NCBI GenBank assembly: GCA_023055425.1
Contig: JALGPY010000003.1
Location: forward strand, 75,987,491-76,051,490
DNA from: Linanthus parryae
Lineage: Eukaryota > Streptophyta > Magnoliopsida > Ericales > Polemoniaceae
Length of the DNA stretch: 64,000 bases
Direction of reading: 5' to 3'
Below the pieces are notes generated by a model that saw only the letters and a list, made by a program, of their open reading frames with translations, was not told the DNA's origin and ran no database searches. The position numbers were made by a program, and so were the translations under genes. Shown here piece after piece: positions 46,942 through 58,478 of this stretch (its first letter is position 1; each line of letters begins with the position of its first letter).

Positions 46942-49900
46942 TGGGCAAATAAATCAAATCGAGCAAGTTGCGCTGACAGAAGAGCCAACACAGATCGTTT
47001 CGGACGAGAAACTCAAAGAAGCACCCGAATGCATGGAAGACAGGCCGCGACCACAAAAGCAAGAGCTAAAGGAGGTGTTCCTCAGCCCGAACGAGGAAAA
47101 GAAAAGGCCAGTCTTCCTGAGTGCGGACCTCACAAGCGAAGAGGAACAAGGGCTGCTACAGCTTCTAACTGAATACAAGGACGTATTCGCATGGGAATAC
47201 GATGAAATGCCAGGTCTGGACACGAGCATCACCATGCACCGTTTAGACATTATCCCAGGGTCTAAACCGGTCAAGCAAAGCACCAGAAGTTTCAGGCCAG
47301 AGCTCAACGTCAAGATCAAGCAGGAGATTGTCAAACTCCTAGACGCCAAGTTCATAGAGCCAAATCACCATCCCACATGGTTGGCCAACATCGTGCCGGT
47401 AGTGAAGAAGAACGGACAGCTCCGCATCTGCGTGGACTTCCGCGATCTCGATCGCTTCTGCCCTAAGGACGATTTCCCACTGCCTAACATCGACTTACTT
47501 ATCGATTCGACGGCAGGCCATCGCATGTTCAGTTTCATGGACGGTTTCAGCGGATACAATCAAATCAAAATGGATCCCGAAGATGCGAGGAAAACTGCAT
47601 TCATCACTCCCGTGGGGGTATTTAACTACACGGTAATGCCGTTCGGTCTTAAGAACGCAGGTGCAACCTATCAGCGGGCTATGATGGCCCTATTCCACGA
47701 CATGATGCACAAAGAGGTGGAATTCTATGTGGATGACTTGGTAGTCAAATCCAAGCACGAAGCAGATCACCTTGCAGACCTGCGAAAGGTGTTCAACAGA
47801 TGCAGAAGCTTTCAACTAAAAATGAACCCCATGAAATGCGCATTCGGCGTAACTTCGGGAAAGTTTTTGGGATGCGTGGTTCATCGCCAAGGGATCGAGC
47901 CTGACCCTGCGAAAGTGTCAGCCATCACCAGCATGACGCCACCTCACAACCAAAGCGCCTTGAAAACATTCTTGGGAAAATTGTCATATCTGCGGAGATT
48001 CATCCCAGCAATCGCCGAAATCACATGCTGTTTCAGCACTCTTCTCAAGAAGGACGCCGCGTACAACTGGGCTCCTGACCATGAAGCCGCATTCGAAAAG
48101 CTAAAGGAGATACTTACATCCCCAAAGATCATGATCGCGCCTCAACTGGGATCACCGCTGCTGCTATATCTTACATCAACAAGGAGATCTATAGGAGCAC
48201 TTTTGGCTCAGGTGTATGAGGGCCAAGAGAGGCCTATCTATTACATCTCTCGCATCGTACAGCCTGCTGAGTCAAGGTACACAGACATCGAACGTCACTG
48301 CCTTGCCTTATTCTTTGTGATAGAGAAGTTGAGACACTATTTTGCATCGCACAAAGTAGTGGTGGTCACCAAAAGCGACCCCATAAGATACTTGCTAACT
48401 CACACTACTCCGGGCGGGAGATTGGCGAAATGGTACATGACCATCTCTCAATACGATATCACATGCGTGAAGCCAAGGGCGATCAAGTCGCAGGCGGTAG
48501 CAGATCTGCTGGCACAGTTTCCCGACAACAGCCACGAACCTGTGATCGAAGAAGAGCTCGAAGGCCCTGAAATCTACGCGATCGACGTGCCCTATTGGAC
48601 CCTCCACTTCGACGGTTCGTCAACCAGAAAAGGTGGAGGCATTGGGATAGTCTTGACAAAGCCCGATGGGGAAGTCATACAAATGTCCGCGAAACTCAAC
48701 TTCGCAGTCACGAACAACGAGGCGGAATACGAAGCTCTTATCGCGGGGCTCCGTGCAGCGAAAGCTCTGGAAGTGAGCAACTTAACAGTCATGGGAGACT
48801 CCAAGCTGATTGTTAAGCAAGCCTCGGGCGAGTATGGTCTGAAGGAAATCAACCTCCTGTCATACCGCACTCTAGTGCAAAAGCTGATGCAGCAATTCTG
48901 CGACGTGAAATACGAGCACAAGCCCCGAGCGGACAACAGGCATGCAGACGCCTTAGCAACTCTGGGATCTAAGGTCAGCATAGACAAATGCCCCGCGAGG
49001 ATTTCCATCGAAGTGCGAACATCGTCGGCATTAACAGAAGATGCGTGCGACGACGAACACGTAGATGACGCAGATTGGCGAAAAACAATCCTGCAAGCTA
49101 TTGCGAAAGGCACCAGCAGCGAGAGCTGGGCACTCACGAAAGGATACTGCATCCACGACAATACCCTTTACTACAAGGGTCCTGGAGGGATACTCATGCG
49201 ATGTGTCTCCGAGCAAGAGGGACAACAGCTGTTAGAAAGGATTCACCAACACGCTTGCGGAGAAAGCGAGGTGTCAATCTACAGGAAAGCTCAGAGATAT
49301 GGCATTCATTGGCCAGGCATGTCAACAGCTGCAGCCCTGATACAAGGGAAGTGCGAGAGTTGCGCACTAATCAAAGATTCTCTACTTGTCGCTCTAATCG
49401 ATGACGACACAGACTGGAGGAAGCCATTGTTCGAATTCCTCACCCAGGGTACCGTACCCGAATCGAGAAAAGAGGCCGACAAATTGAGAAGGAAAGCTTC
49501 TCGATACGTGGTTCAAGAAAACCTGCTTTGGCGAAAAGGCCACGAGGGCAACTTGCTGCGATGCCTAGACGATAGGGAAGCACAAGAAGTCATGGACCTC
49601 TCTCATCAGGTGGAACACCAGGGAGGTGCGAAATTGTGCAGACAGCTCCTCTCAATCGGATACTTCTGGCCCACGATGGAAGCCGATTGCCGCACCAAGG
49701 TGCGACGCTGCCAAGAATGTCAATTCAAAGGGAACCTAGTGCACGCTCCCGCCGTGGATCTACATGCATTAGGGACGCCATGGCCATTTCACACATGGGC
49801 TTTGGATTTCATTGGCCCCATCCGACCAACGTCACATGGGAACCATTTCATTCTCACCGCAACTGAGCTGTTCACCAAATGGGTGGAAGCAATACCACTA

Positions 49901-50638
49901 AAGACGGCAAACGCGCTGGCTGTGGTCAACTTCATCCAGGAAAACATCGTATGCAGGTTCGGAATCCCGAATACTATTCTTTCAGATAACGGTACTCCTT
50001 TTGTTAATCGTCAGGTAGCCACGAAACTTGCGGAGTACAATATCAGGCAAATCTGCTCTACTCCCTATTATCCAAAGGGAAACGGACAAGCCGAGGCGAC
50101 TAACAAAACGCTGCTGAGAATTCTGAGCAAGATGGTCGCAGATGACCACAAGAAGTGGGTCGACTCTCTTAACATAGCTCTGTGGGCCTACAGGACCTCT
50201 CCAAGAACACCCACAGGGGCTTCGCCATTTCTATTATGTTATGGGGCCGAAGCTGTAGTACCTGCGGAGGTCAGAGTCAATTCGGCACGGCTGGCCTTCC
50301 ATGCGCTCTATGAAAATCAACGCGATCACGATTTAGTCTTGCTAGAAGAAAAGCGAGAACAAGCCAAAAAGACTAACAAGCGGTACCAAGAAAGAATCGC
50401 TCGCGCCTACAACAAGACAGTTCAGCGGCGAGATTTCGCAGTTGGCGACCTGGTCTTGCGCGCGTCCGACCACTGCATGCGAGAAGCGACTCATCCGAAG
50501 TTCGCAGCCAACTGGGAAGGACCCTTCGAAGTCACAGAAGTCTTCGATAGTGGCTACTGCAGCATACGAAGGTTGCACGGCTCAGCCTCAACTCCGAGCT
50601 CAGTCAACATGCGCTGGATCAAGAAGTACTATCCTTGA
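46901..50638 (+). CDS. pol of the gypsy element (reverse transcriptase, two RNases H, integrase)
   Basis: Same frame as gag-protease. The first ATG is 47033, but the frame is open from 46901, so expression by readthrough is more likely than a separate start. Counting from 47033: reverse transcriptase with ICVDFRDL near residue 125 and YVDD at 232-235; a first RNase H-like connection (YTDIERHCLALFFVIEKLRHY) without clear catalytic order; and an archaeal-type RNase H from LHFDGSS at about 523 with NNEAEYEALIAGL and ADALATL. Integrase follows, with a zinc-binding H...H...CQEC near 860-900, Asp in LDFIGP near 924, Asp in SDNGTPF near 985 and Glu in GQAEATNK near 1020. It ends in a chromodomain-free tail. 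Pol copies the RNA and inserts the DNA. All motifs are intact. Confidence 0.94.
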   Translation, partial: RCAGTSSHGHEDVPGQINQIEQVALTEEPTQIVSDEKLKEAPECMEDRPRPQKQELKEVFLSPNEEKKRPVFLSADLTSEEEQGLLQLLTEYKDVFAWEYDEMPGLDTSITMHRLDIIPGSKPVKQSTRSFRPELNVKIKQEIVKLLDAKFIEPNHHPTWLANIVPVVKKNGQLRICVDFRDLDRFCPKDDFPLPNIDLLIDSTAGHRMFSFMDGFSGYNQIKMDPEDARKTAFITPVGVFNYTVMPFGLKNAGATYQRAMMALFHDMMHKEVEFYVDDLVVKSKHEADHLADLRKVFNRCRSFQLKMNPMKCAFGVTSGKFLGCVVHRQGIEPDPAKVSAITSMTPPHNQSALKTFLGKLSYLRRFIPAIAEITCCFSTLLKKDAAYNWAPDHEAAFEKLKEILTSPKIMIAPQLGSPLLLYLTSTRRSIGALLAQVYEGQERPIYYISRIVQPAESRYTDIERHCLALFFVIEKLRHYFASHKVVVVTKSDPIRYLLTHTTPGGRLAKWYMTISQYDITCVKPRAIKSQAVADLLAQFPDNSHEPVIEEELEGPEIYAIDVPYWTLHFDGSSTRKGGGIGIVLTKPDGEVIQMSAKLNFAVTNNEAEYEALIAGLRAAKALEVSNLTVMGDSKLIVKQASGEYGLKEINLLSYRTLVQKLMQQFCDVKYEHKPRADNRHADALATLGSKVSIDKCPARISIEVRTSSALTEDACDDEHVDDADWRKTILQAIAKGTSSESWALTKGYCIHDNTLYYKGPGGILMRCVSEQEGQQLLERIHQHACGESEVSIYRKAQRYGIHWPGMSTAAALIQGKCESCALIKDSLLVALIDDDTDWRKPLFEFLTQGTVPESRKEADKLRRKASRYVVQENLLWRKGHEGNLLRCLDDREAQEVMDLSHQVEHQGGAKLCRQLLSIGYFWPTMEADCRTKVRRCQECQFKGNLVHAPAVDLHALGTPWPFHTWALDFIGPIRPTSHGNHFILTATELFTKWVEAIPLKTANALAVVNFIQENIVCRFGIPNTILSDNGTPFVNRQVATKLAEYNIRQICSTPYYPKGNGQAEATNKTLLRILSKMVADDHKKWVDSLNIALWAYRTSPRTPTGASPFLLCYGAEAVVPAEVRVNSARLAFHALYENQRDHDLVLLEEKREQAKKTNKRYQERIARAYNKTVQRRDFAVGDLVLRASDHCMREATHPKFAANWEGPFEVTEVFDSGYCSIRRLHGSASTPSSVNMRWIKKYYP

Positions 50639-50854
50639 CTCCTCTTATTTCATACGTTTTATGATAACGTTGCTTAATATCTCATGTGGCTACGATTAAT
50701 GCAATCTCCTCTCCCATATGAGAGGATTGTAATTCTACCTCTCCCATATGAGAGCGATGTAATAAAAGAATTCTCCCAAATGAGAAGTTCATATTTCTAG
50801 CCGCTTATATTGCTCTATTTTATTTAAATATCTCCGTTAACAATGATTCATTCG
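50639..50854 (+). other. Short spacer after pol
   Basis: Contains three imperfect copies of a TCTCCCATATGAGAG-like palindrome (about 50708-50790) and AATAAA (near 50760). It could act in 3' end formation of the gag-pol transcript. Confidence 0.5.
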
Positions 50855-52990
50855 CTGCAAATAGCAATTCATGCAAGCATGGTCTTAATTGATCATCAAA
50901 GCCTATCCCCGCGATAGCAGCAAACGCAAGCACGATCTTAATTGATCATCAAAAGCCTATCTCTATGATAGCAGCAAACACAAACACGATCTTAACTGAT
51001 CATCAAAAGCCTATCTCTACGATAGCAGCAAACACAAATGCGATCTTAATTGATCATCAAAGCCTATCCCCGCGATAGCAGCAAACGCAAGCACGATCTT
51101 AATTGATCATCAAAAGCCTATCTCTACGATAGCAGCAAACACAAACACGATCTTAACTGATCATCAAAAGCCTATCTCTACGATAGCAGCAAACACAAAT
51201 GCGATCTTTATTGATCATCAAAGCCTATCTCACACGATAGCAAACGCGATCTTAACTGATCATCAAAGCCTATCTCATACGATAGCAAACGCGATCTCAA
51301 GCGATCATCAAAGCCTATCTCATACGATAGCAAACGCGATCTCAAGCGATCATCAAAGCCTATCTCATACGATAGCAAACGCGATCTTAACTGATCATCA
51401 AAGCCTATCTCATACGATAGCAAACGCGATCTCAAGCGATCATCAAAGCCTATCTCATACGATAGCAAACGCGATCTCAAGCGATCATCAAAGCCTATCT
51501 CATACGATAGCAAACGCGATCTCAAGCGATCATCAAAGCCTATCTCATACGATAGCAAACGCGATCTCAAGCGATCATCAAAGCCTATCTCATACGATAG
51601 CAAACGCGATCTTAACTGATCATCAAAGCCTATCTCATACGATAGCAAACGCGATCTCAAGCGATCATCAAAGCCTATCTCATACGATAGCAAACGCGAT
51701 CTCAAGCGATCATCAAAGCCTATCTCATACGATAGCAAACGCGATCTCAATCGATCATCAAAGCCTATCTCGTACGATAGCAAACGCGATCTCAACCGAT
51801 CATCAAAGCCTATCTCATACGATAGCAAACACGATCTCAATCGATCATCTAAAGCCTATCTCTTACGATAGCAGCTACACGCGAGTGCGATCTTAAGTGA
51901 TCATCTAAAGCCCATCTCCTACGATGGCAGCCAATGCAAATGCGATCTTAAGTGATCATCTAAAGCCCATCTCCTACGATGGCAGCCAATGCAAATGCGA
52001 TCTTCAGTGATCATTAAAGCCTACCTTTTATGGTAGCAATCAAATGCAAATGCGATCTTCAATGATCATTAAAGCCTATCTCTCATGATAGCAATCAGAT
52101 GCAAATGCGATCTTCAATGATCATTAAAGCCTATCTCTCATGGTAGCAATCAAATGCAAATGCGATCTTAAGTGATCATCTAAAGCCTATCTCCCACGGT
52201 AGCAATCAAATGCAAATGCGATCTTCAGTGATCATTAAAGCCTATCTCTCATGGTAGCAATCAAACGCAAATGCGATCTTAAGTGATCATTAAAGCCTAT
52301 CTCTTGCGATAGCAACCAAACGAAAATGCGATCTTAAATGATCATCCAAAGCCTATCCTTTGCGATAGCAGCGAAATACAAAATGATCTCAATCGATCAT
52401 CTAAAGCCTATCTATAGAAGATAGCAGGTTCTACAGATGCGATCTTATAATGGTCTTCTTAAGCCTATCTATTACGATAGCAATTTCTACGCAAAGTAAT
52501 TTTGGTTAATTACCCAAGCCCGCCTGTTATGATGGCAACGTACGTGCAGAATCATTTTATTAGATCTTCCAAAGATCTATCTGCTGTGATAGCAGTTTAT
52601 GCGAGAAACGATCTCAAACAAAGCCTATCTTCTATGATAGCAATTTGCATGGCTCAACGATCTTGATTAATCTCTGGAAAATTATCCGGAACGATGGCAA
52701 CGTTGTGAACGTGATCTCATACGATTTACAACGACCAACTACAAGCCCATCCGTCAAGATGGCACAGCTGCGAAATTACGATCTTAAATGATCTAGCGAA
52801 ACGTCTGCGAATTGACATCGCATATGAGAAATCATTACATGGAATTATGCAAGGCAAAACAAGCCGAAACGCATGCGAAATTGTATTTTGTTGCAAAGAA
52901 CAGATAATACAAGAGCTATTTATCATTATGAGTCAAATGACTTACAATTTATCTATCTAGATAGCAGCTTACAAGCGAAAAGCTCGCATC
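50855..52990 (+). repeat. Tandem array of hairpin-bearing repeats between pol and the antisense gene
   Basis: About 40 units. From 50860 to 51222 they are about 54 bp each, arranged as a three-unit higher-order repeat (about 162 bp) present twice. From 51222 to 51845 they are highly uniform 45-bp units (about 14). From 51846 to 52990 they become longer and more diverged. Every clear unit has GATCAT, an AAAGCCTATCT-like string and CGATAGCA, forming a short CTATC/GATAG stem with a 6-7 base loop. Stem variants CCATC/GATGG (51912-51927, 51967-51982, 52747-52762) and CTACC/GGTAG (52021-52036) keep pairing. Because 45 is a multiple of three, the uniform block also gives a long spurious frame on the minus strand. 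Confidence 0.9.
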
Positions 52991-54188
52991 TAACTACACA
53001 GCCAACATGGCTTACAATACATTCGAAAAATGGCTGATAAGCCAGAGATGCGCCAAGGGAACTCTCACTAAGAAAAGAGAGAATCCACCGGTCTTGACAC
53101 CGGCAGCACAGTACGCAGATCTGAGGCCAAAGATCTATAGCAAAAGGGATGCTGCCGCGAAGAGATCAACTTGTCATTCGCCACATCCCTAGCAGCAAGG
53201 TCAGGGATATGATACACCCAAGACCCCAAGGAATGACAAAAGCCTCTGTCTGACCAAGATAGGCGCCGGAGGAGCTTCCTGTGCCGACAAAGGATACTCC
53301 GCGCAACAGGCGAAGCAGTCATTCCTCTGGTGATGGATTCCTTGTCATGTTGGACAAGGGCATTGACGAGCACCCCGACCTCACAAATGTGAAGACAACG
53401 GATTCTTCTTCGGAGATGCTGAAGAAGAATCACGCCGTTCATTACGAGACGGTAGCACGGTCACTACGGCGCTGCACCTCGCCACGAGGCGGCCGGAAAC
53501 ATGACCTGCACACATAATACACGAAGAAATTTCTTCGAACATACATGAGGTATTATCTGCATCCTCTTTATGACGGTTATAAACGGCAATGAGCCTCATA
53601 AAGTGGATCTTGGAAACTATTTCTATGGCACAAAGCGCAAACTCAGGATTCAAAGCCTGAAGTTGCCATGAATCAACGAAAAACAAGCGTTGAAGCCAGC
53701 AGTCGTAAAGACTCACGGCAAAGCACATGTTTGGGATGAAGAACCCAAATGACAAAGGCAGGGTTTATATAGGCCCTGTGGAGACTCTTCGGTTGCTTAA
53801 GATGAGTCAGCAAATTCAAAAAGAGGGTAAGTTCAATCACTTACGCCTTGAAAAGCGGTAACAATCAATTACCCTACTAAAGGCTACGACGATTCGGTTG
53901 CGTATCCTAATAAATGACGGATAGTCATGATTCGGATGGACTTCCCAACGGAAGCGTGCTTATCTGCCGAGAAATTAGCGCGAAAATCAAGCAAAGAATC
54001 AATTGCTGATGTCATAATTGGATATGCACAGAAAATGTCCAATCAAATCCCAAAAAGGGCAAAACGGGCAAACTCATTGTTTGTTGTCAAAAAAGAGGGG
54101 GGAGAAACCCTAGCAACATTACATTAATGTTTCAAAGCATTACATTAATGTCTCAGCCATTTTCCTTTCTTTTCAAAAAAACGGAAAG
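52991..54188. other. Region between the repeat array and the antisense gene
   Basis: No recognised coding. Several 60-125-codon frames exist on both strands without domains. A direct repeat ATTACATTAATGT occurs twice at about 54117-54150, shortly past the antisense stop, where its 3' end would form. Confidence 0.45.
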
Positions 54189-57100
54189 TCAAAACAAATT
54201 TTTGACTAAGGAGTCCTGGGGCTCGAACTGCTCGATCAGCCTCTCCACTTGTTGCACTTCTTGCTTTAGCTGCTCGCACTTGGCATTCATTTCGTCATAC
54301 AGCTTCAAAGCTTCATCAACCTTTTGCTTCTGCTGCTCCACCTTCTGCATCTCCGCTGCGAGATTCTGGTGCCCGAGATTCAAGGTTACAGCTGCGCGAA
54401 TCAGTGTAACTCTGTCCTTGAGGAATTTCAAACCAAGTCTGCCTTGGACTTTGAGCACGAGATTTTGGCACATGCCACACAGCAATTCAGCACTCTGGGC
54501 CGAGATGGTCGCAGGTGTAGCCGCACACAGCTGTTCCAGTATCCAAATGGCTTCAGTAAGGAATAGCCTCCTGTCAAAAGGAACGATCTCCAGACACCTC
54601 ACGAACGAGCGGGGGTATCTGAGGCGCATTCGAACCACCCAGTCTACATCGGTTTGCTTCAAACCTGAGACATCAAAAACGAGTTGTAATGTCAGAACTC
54701 GCAAGCAAATAATATGACGTGCGAATGGTAAATCTCTACTTACCAGTGCCTTCCAGAATTTGGTGAATAGAGGGAATGCGAGCCACCGGGTTGTTCAAAG
54801 ACTGCCCTCGCTCCATGGCTCTCCTATCAGCTGCGAGCTCCAGCCTCTCATAGTCAGGAGGAAGAGTGTAGGCCGCACCAGCTGCGACTACGTTCCCAAC
54901 CTGCGAGCCCCAAATGCTCCACGCAGGAATAGGTGCTTCCGGCTCAGTCATTGACGGAGGCACAGGAACAGCCGAAGTCGTTGGGCGAAAGACATTCTCA
55001 GGTGCGAAAATATTAGCATCACTTGTCCTTTCTTCCCCACCACCGGTACGGACACCTTCGTCCATCGGCACAGCATCAGCTTCGACATCATCGGAGAGTT
55101 CAATGACATCCTCGAGATGCTCACTCGCGTGTCCAGTAGCTGCGACGGGCTTCTCAGTATGAGAGCTCGAGATTGGGACATGGGATGCAGAAGGCTGACT
55201 TCTCTGCTCCAGCTCAGGTTCCTCAGCATGACCTGCGATACCAAATGCGACAATATGAGGTAACTTGTGTTATAAGTTATTTCACTATCTTTGCTAAAGC
55301 TAAGAATAAGCACCTCCACGCGAAGGTGGGATTAAGGTATCCTCATCGTACACTAGGGACGTGGAACCGTGCCCTATCAGTGTATCTTCACTAAGCAAAT
55401 CTTTAAGAGAAGCGTGACCTGGGACGCAAGTAAACCAGTCATGATTTTGCCTCAAGTGGCTACAGCCTAGCATGCACGTATTACTCAAAACAATTACCTG
55501 AGGGTTCTCCGCATTTGCTTACCAACCAACGGCGAATGTCAGGCTTTGACACACCGTGCTTTAACGCACCCACAATTACGTCTCTATAAGTAACTGCGAG
55601 ATTGAAGATCTCACCTTTATCGCCACCTGCGATCTCTGCGAAGTCCGCTTGGACTTGCTCTAGCTCTACTGTGTCCTCTCCAGGAACCTCATCTTCCTCC
55701 TCCACATGAGGAGCCACTTCTTCGGGAAGCTCGTCTTCCTCGCCAGTTGGACGCGCTAAGTCGTCAACATGCCGCTCCTCGAGGCTCCGCTGTTTCACAA
55801 GCTCGAGCTCCTCTTCCTCTCGCTGCCTTCTTCTCGCAGCAGCCTCCGCGGCTGTCTTCCGGGATTCAGCAAGAACATCCTCGCTTATGGGATCATCTGA
55901 AACGCCAGCATGGGCATTTCTCTTTTGCCTCTTGGCCACAAGGCCACCAACGGCTTCATCATCATCACCTGCGAATATACAATTGGTTCAAAGAAAAGAA
56001 CTGCATAGAAGTCATGATAAAGGACAAGAAAATGCGGCGGAAGTACCTCCTGACTCTTCCTCGCGCATTACAACTGTTCCTTCTTCTTCTCCGTTACTTG
56101 CCTGGGGCTCCTGCCTCTCTTCCTCTTCCTCTTGGTTGAATGGAACGAAGGTCTCGACTGCGAGATCTTTTCGCACCTTGCCGGGCATACGACCCTTACC
56201 TTTGTCCTTGACAGAAAGGGACCTCGCTGGGGGCGAAGCTGGAGCGCTCCTAGGGGAAGAAATCGTAATCCCCTTTTGCCTAGGCCTCTTCGCTCTCGGC
56301 GCCGCAGTCGCTGGAGGGGACGGGTCATCTCTAGGAGGAGACGGAGCCGGAGGGTTGTCTATCAGCGAGTCAGCAAAAGTGTTCATGACCCCGCGAACTT
56401 TTGTTTCGACCTCGGCATCCATCCTCCATGCTAGCCGATACGACTCCCCCCTTCTTCTGGTCGCAACAATGGTATCCACCAGCGACTTGGAACGGTCACC
56501 AGCTGCGAACCTCCGCACATGACACTAGACAATACAGAACAAAAAGCATCAGTGCAAGCAAATCAAAGAGCTCAAAGCACACAAGGAAACTGCTTACCTC
56601 AGCAAACGCCTTGCTATATTTGATGACCTGCGTGTCACCCTTCTTGATTGCATCGACCTGCTCCTTCAGAATGAAATCGGGGCACAAATGATTCTCGCGG
56701 TCCAACAACGAGTAGCAACCGTACTCAGACTCGCTCAGACTGCAATTGGGGCGAAACGGAAAAGAGTTTCTCTTGATCAAGGGGGCTCTTCCTGGCTGCG
56801 CCGCCGCCTCCGTCTCCATCCTCGTATGCTGGGCAATCCAGTATGCGATCCAATTCTGGGAACAACCACCCCTGCGAGTTCCCGCAGGCTGCTCAAAGGG
56901 AAGATTGCTCATAAGGACCGTCTTGCATTCCTTTGTCAGCAAGCGCTTGTAGCACCCTCTAACGATAGACTGAGGCCAGATTGATGGGGCCACCGCATCG
57001 AAACCAAACTGAGGGGAGACCCGAGTGGGGTCAACATCCACTGTAAGCCTTTCATATCGTGGCGCGAGCTCACGAATATGCTCTGCAAGTGCAGGAAGAG

Positions 57101-58478
57101 AACCTCGCAGACACCAGCAAAAGAACTCACGATAGCGCTCGTGGAAATGCGATCCCTTCTCAAAGAGAAGGTCTTCTGACAAGACCATACCTTCGGAGGG
57201 GTATAGCTTCGGAAACCACCGCACATTCTCAATACGTGTGGCGTAAAGCCTGGCAGTGAACTCCCTTCGCTTGTCGCATATCAAGCTCCAAGTACACTTG
57301 GTGTTGCTTGCACCAAACCATCTCGCAGCCCTTCCGTTGTTGAGCGCTTTCGTCTCGCCTGGGGGACACCACTTCTCAAGTGGGAGGGGAGTTGGAGCAT
57401 AAGACGGCCAACGCTCGAAAACCCACATTGTCAAAAAGCTGATATTGACAAAGGTCAGAACATCGAGGCGGCCACGCGATTCCCTCATCGCCAGAACCAG
57501 TTGATCCAGCCTGTAATATAGCGTGCCCAAGACCAAGGGTCCAAGTGCAACTCTCTGGCCAAGAGCGAGCCTCACCGCAAGTGGCAGCACATGGTAGAAG
57601 ACCCCATCATGGGGGTGACCATCAATCAGAAATCTCGACAGCCAAGCACAAAGAAAGGCGCAAAGGGTCAAATGATAACCTTTGCCCTCTACGTAATTCT
57701 CGGCCTCCGGGTCCTCGCTCAAAAGCTTCTTAGTAATGCTGCTGCTCGCATAGTCTCGGAAGAAGTACTGCAACCATTTGTTCCAGGTATTCTTCGCAGA
57801 CGTATCAACCAGCTGCCAGTTCGGAAGAGGTTTTGTACTGGTCCACCGAGTGGAGATTTTCTTCACCTCTGCTAAGCACTCCTCCATCTGCGCGTACAAG
57901 GCTAATTCCGCAGATGTCTTTAAGTGACTCAAGGGGTCCACCTCGCCCATGGGGGAAAGCTCATACAGCATCTGAACGTCCTCGAGCGTGGGGGCAGCCT
58001 CGAACTCAGCAAAGTGAAACGTGTGAGTCGCAGGCGAATAGCGGGACAGAAGGTCTAGAAGCATGGACTGATCCAACTTCACGGCAGCACCCTTCATAGC
58101 ACGAACAGCGAAGAAAATGCCGGCTTCATCAAGAGTTTCGGCGTAATTACCCAACACGTGGTCAGTCCACTCATCCATATAGTCCAACTTCTGGACAAAC
58201 GCCTGAGTAGAAATCGCAGTGTATGGGAAGTGCCCGTTCTCGATTCCCAATCGAACCACATCCTCGGAGCCAACTAACTCGAGCAAGGCTGAGTTAACTG
58301 GGCGAGTCAGTGTTAACAACTGCTCAACGGGAACAGGATCAGGCATCCTCTTCGCCTTCACCCTCGCGTGGTAAAAATCTTTCCCACCCAGAAAGGGGGC
58401 TTTTCGCCACAGAGACCGTGGAAGCTCCGGCATCTCTTCATCTTCCTTGACAGGTCGGGTTACTCTCGTTTTGGCCAT
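54189..58478 (-). CDS. Antisense five-exon gene encoding a plant mobile domain protein
   Basis: Predicted exons (minus): 58478-56598, 56524-56047, 55968-55498, 55232-54744, 54664-54189. All introns are GT-AG (73, 78, 265 and 79 bp), phases 0,1,1,1, and the joined frame of about 1264 codons has no stop. ATG 58478 lies two bases after a strong acceptor (T-rich, then CGCAG), suggesting a leader intron with a possible donor at 58742. Exon 1 carries the plant mobile domain, with THTFHF at 151-156, TLEDV near 164 and a later LCAWLSRFL and VFERWP. The middle is Pro/Ser/Glu-rich with basic runs (PRAKRPRQKG, AKRQKRN) that could be nuclear signals. The last exon has a coiled coil (EQQKQKVDEALKLYDE). 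Mobile domain proteins include host silencing factors (MAIN, MAIL1) and transposon proteins; its role here is unknown. Splicing is inferred, not observed. Confidence 0.85.

Noticed and set aside
51208..51840. A 210-codon minus frame of perfect 15-residue repeats
   Set aside because: The DNA repeat is 45 bp, so any frame without a stop in one unit stays open. There is no start context, and the flanking units with other lengths break it.
50855..52990. Possible CRISPR-like array
   Set aside because: Units are head-to-tail tandem copies without unique spacers, within a plant retrotransposon.
54127..54717. 196-codon plus-strand frame rich in Ser and Cys
   Set aside because: It mirrors the last antisense exon, whose minus-strand frame has a coiled coil and fits the splice pattern.
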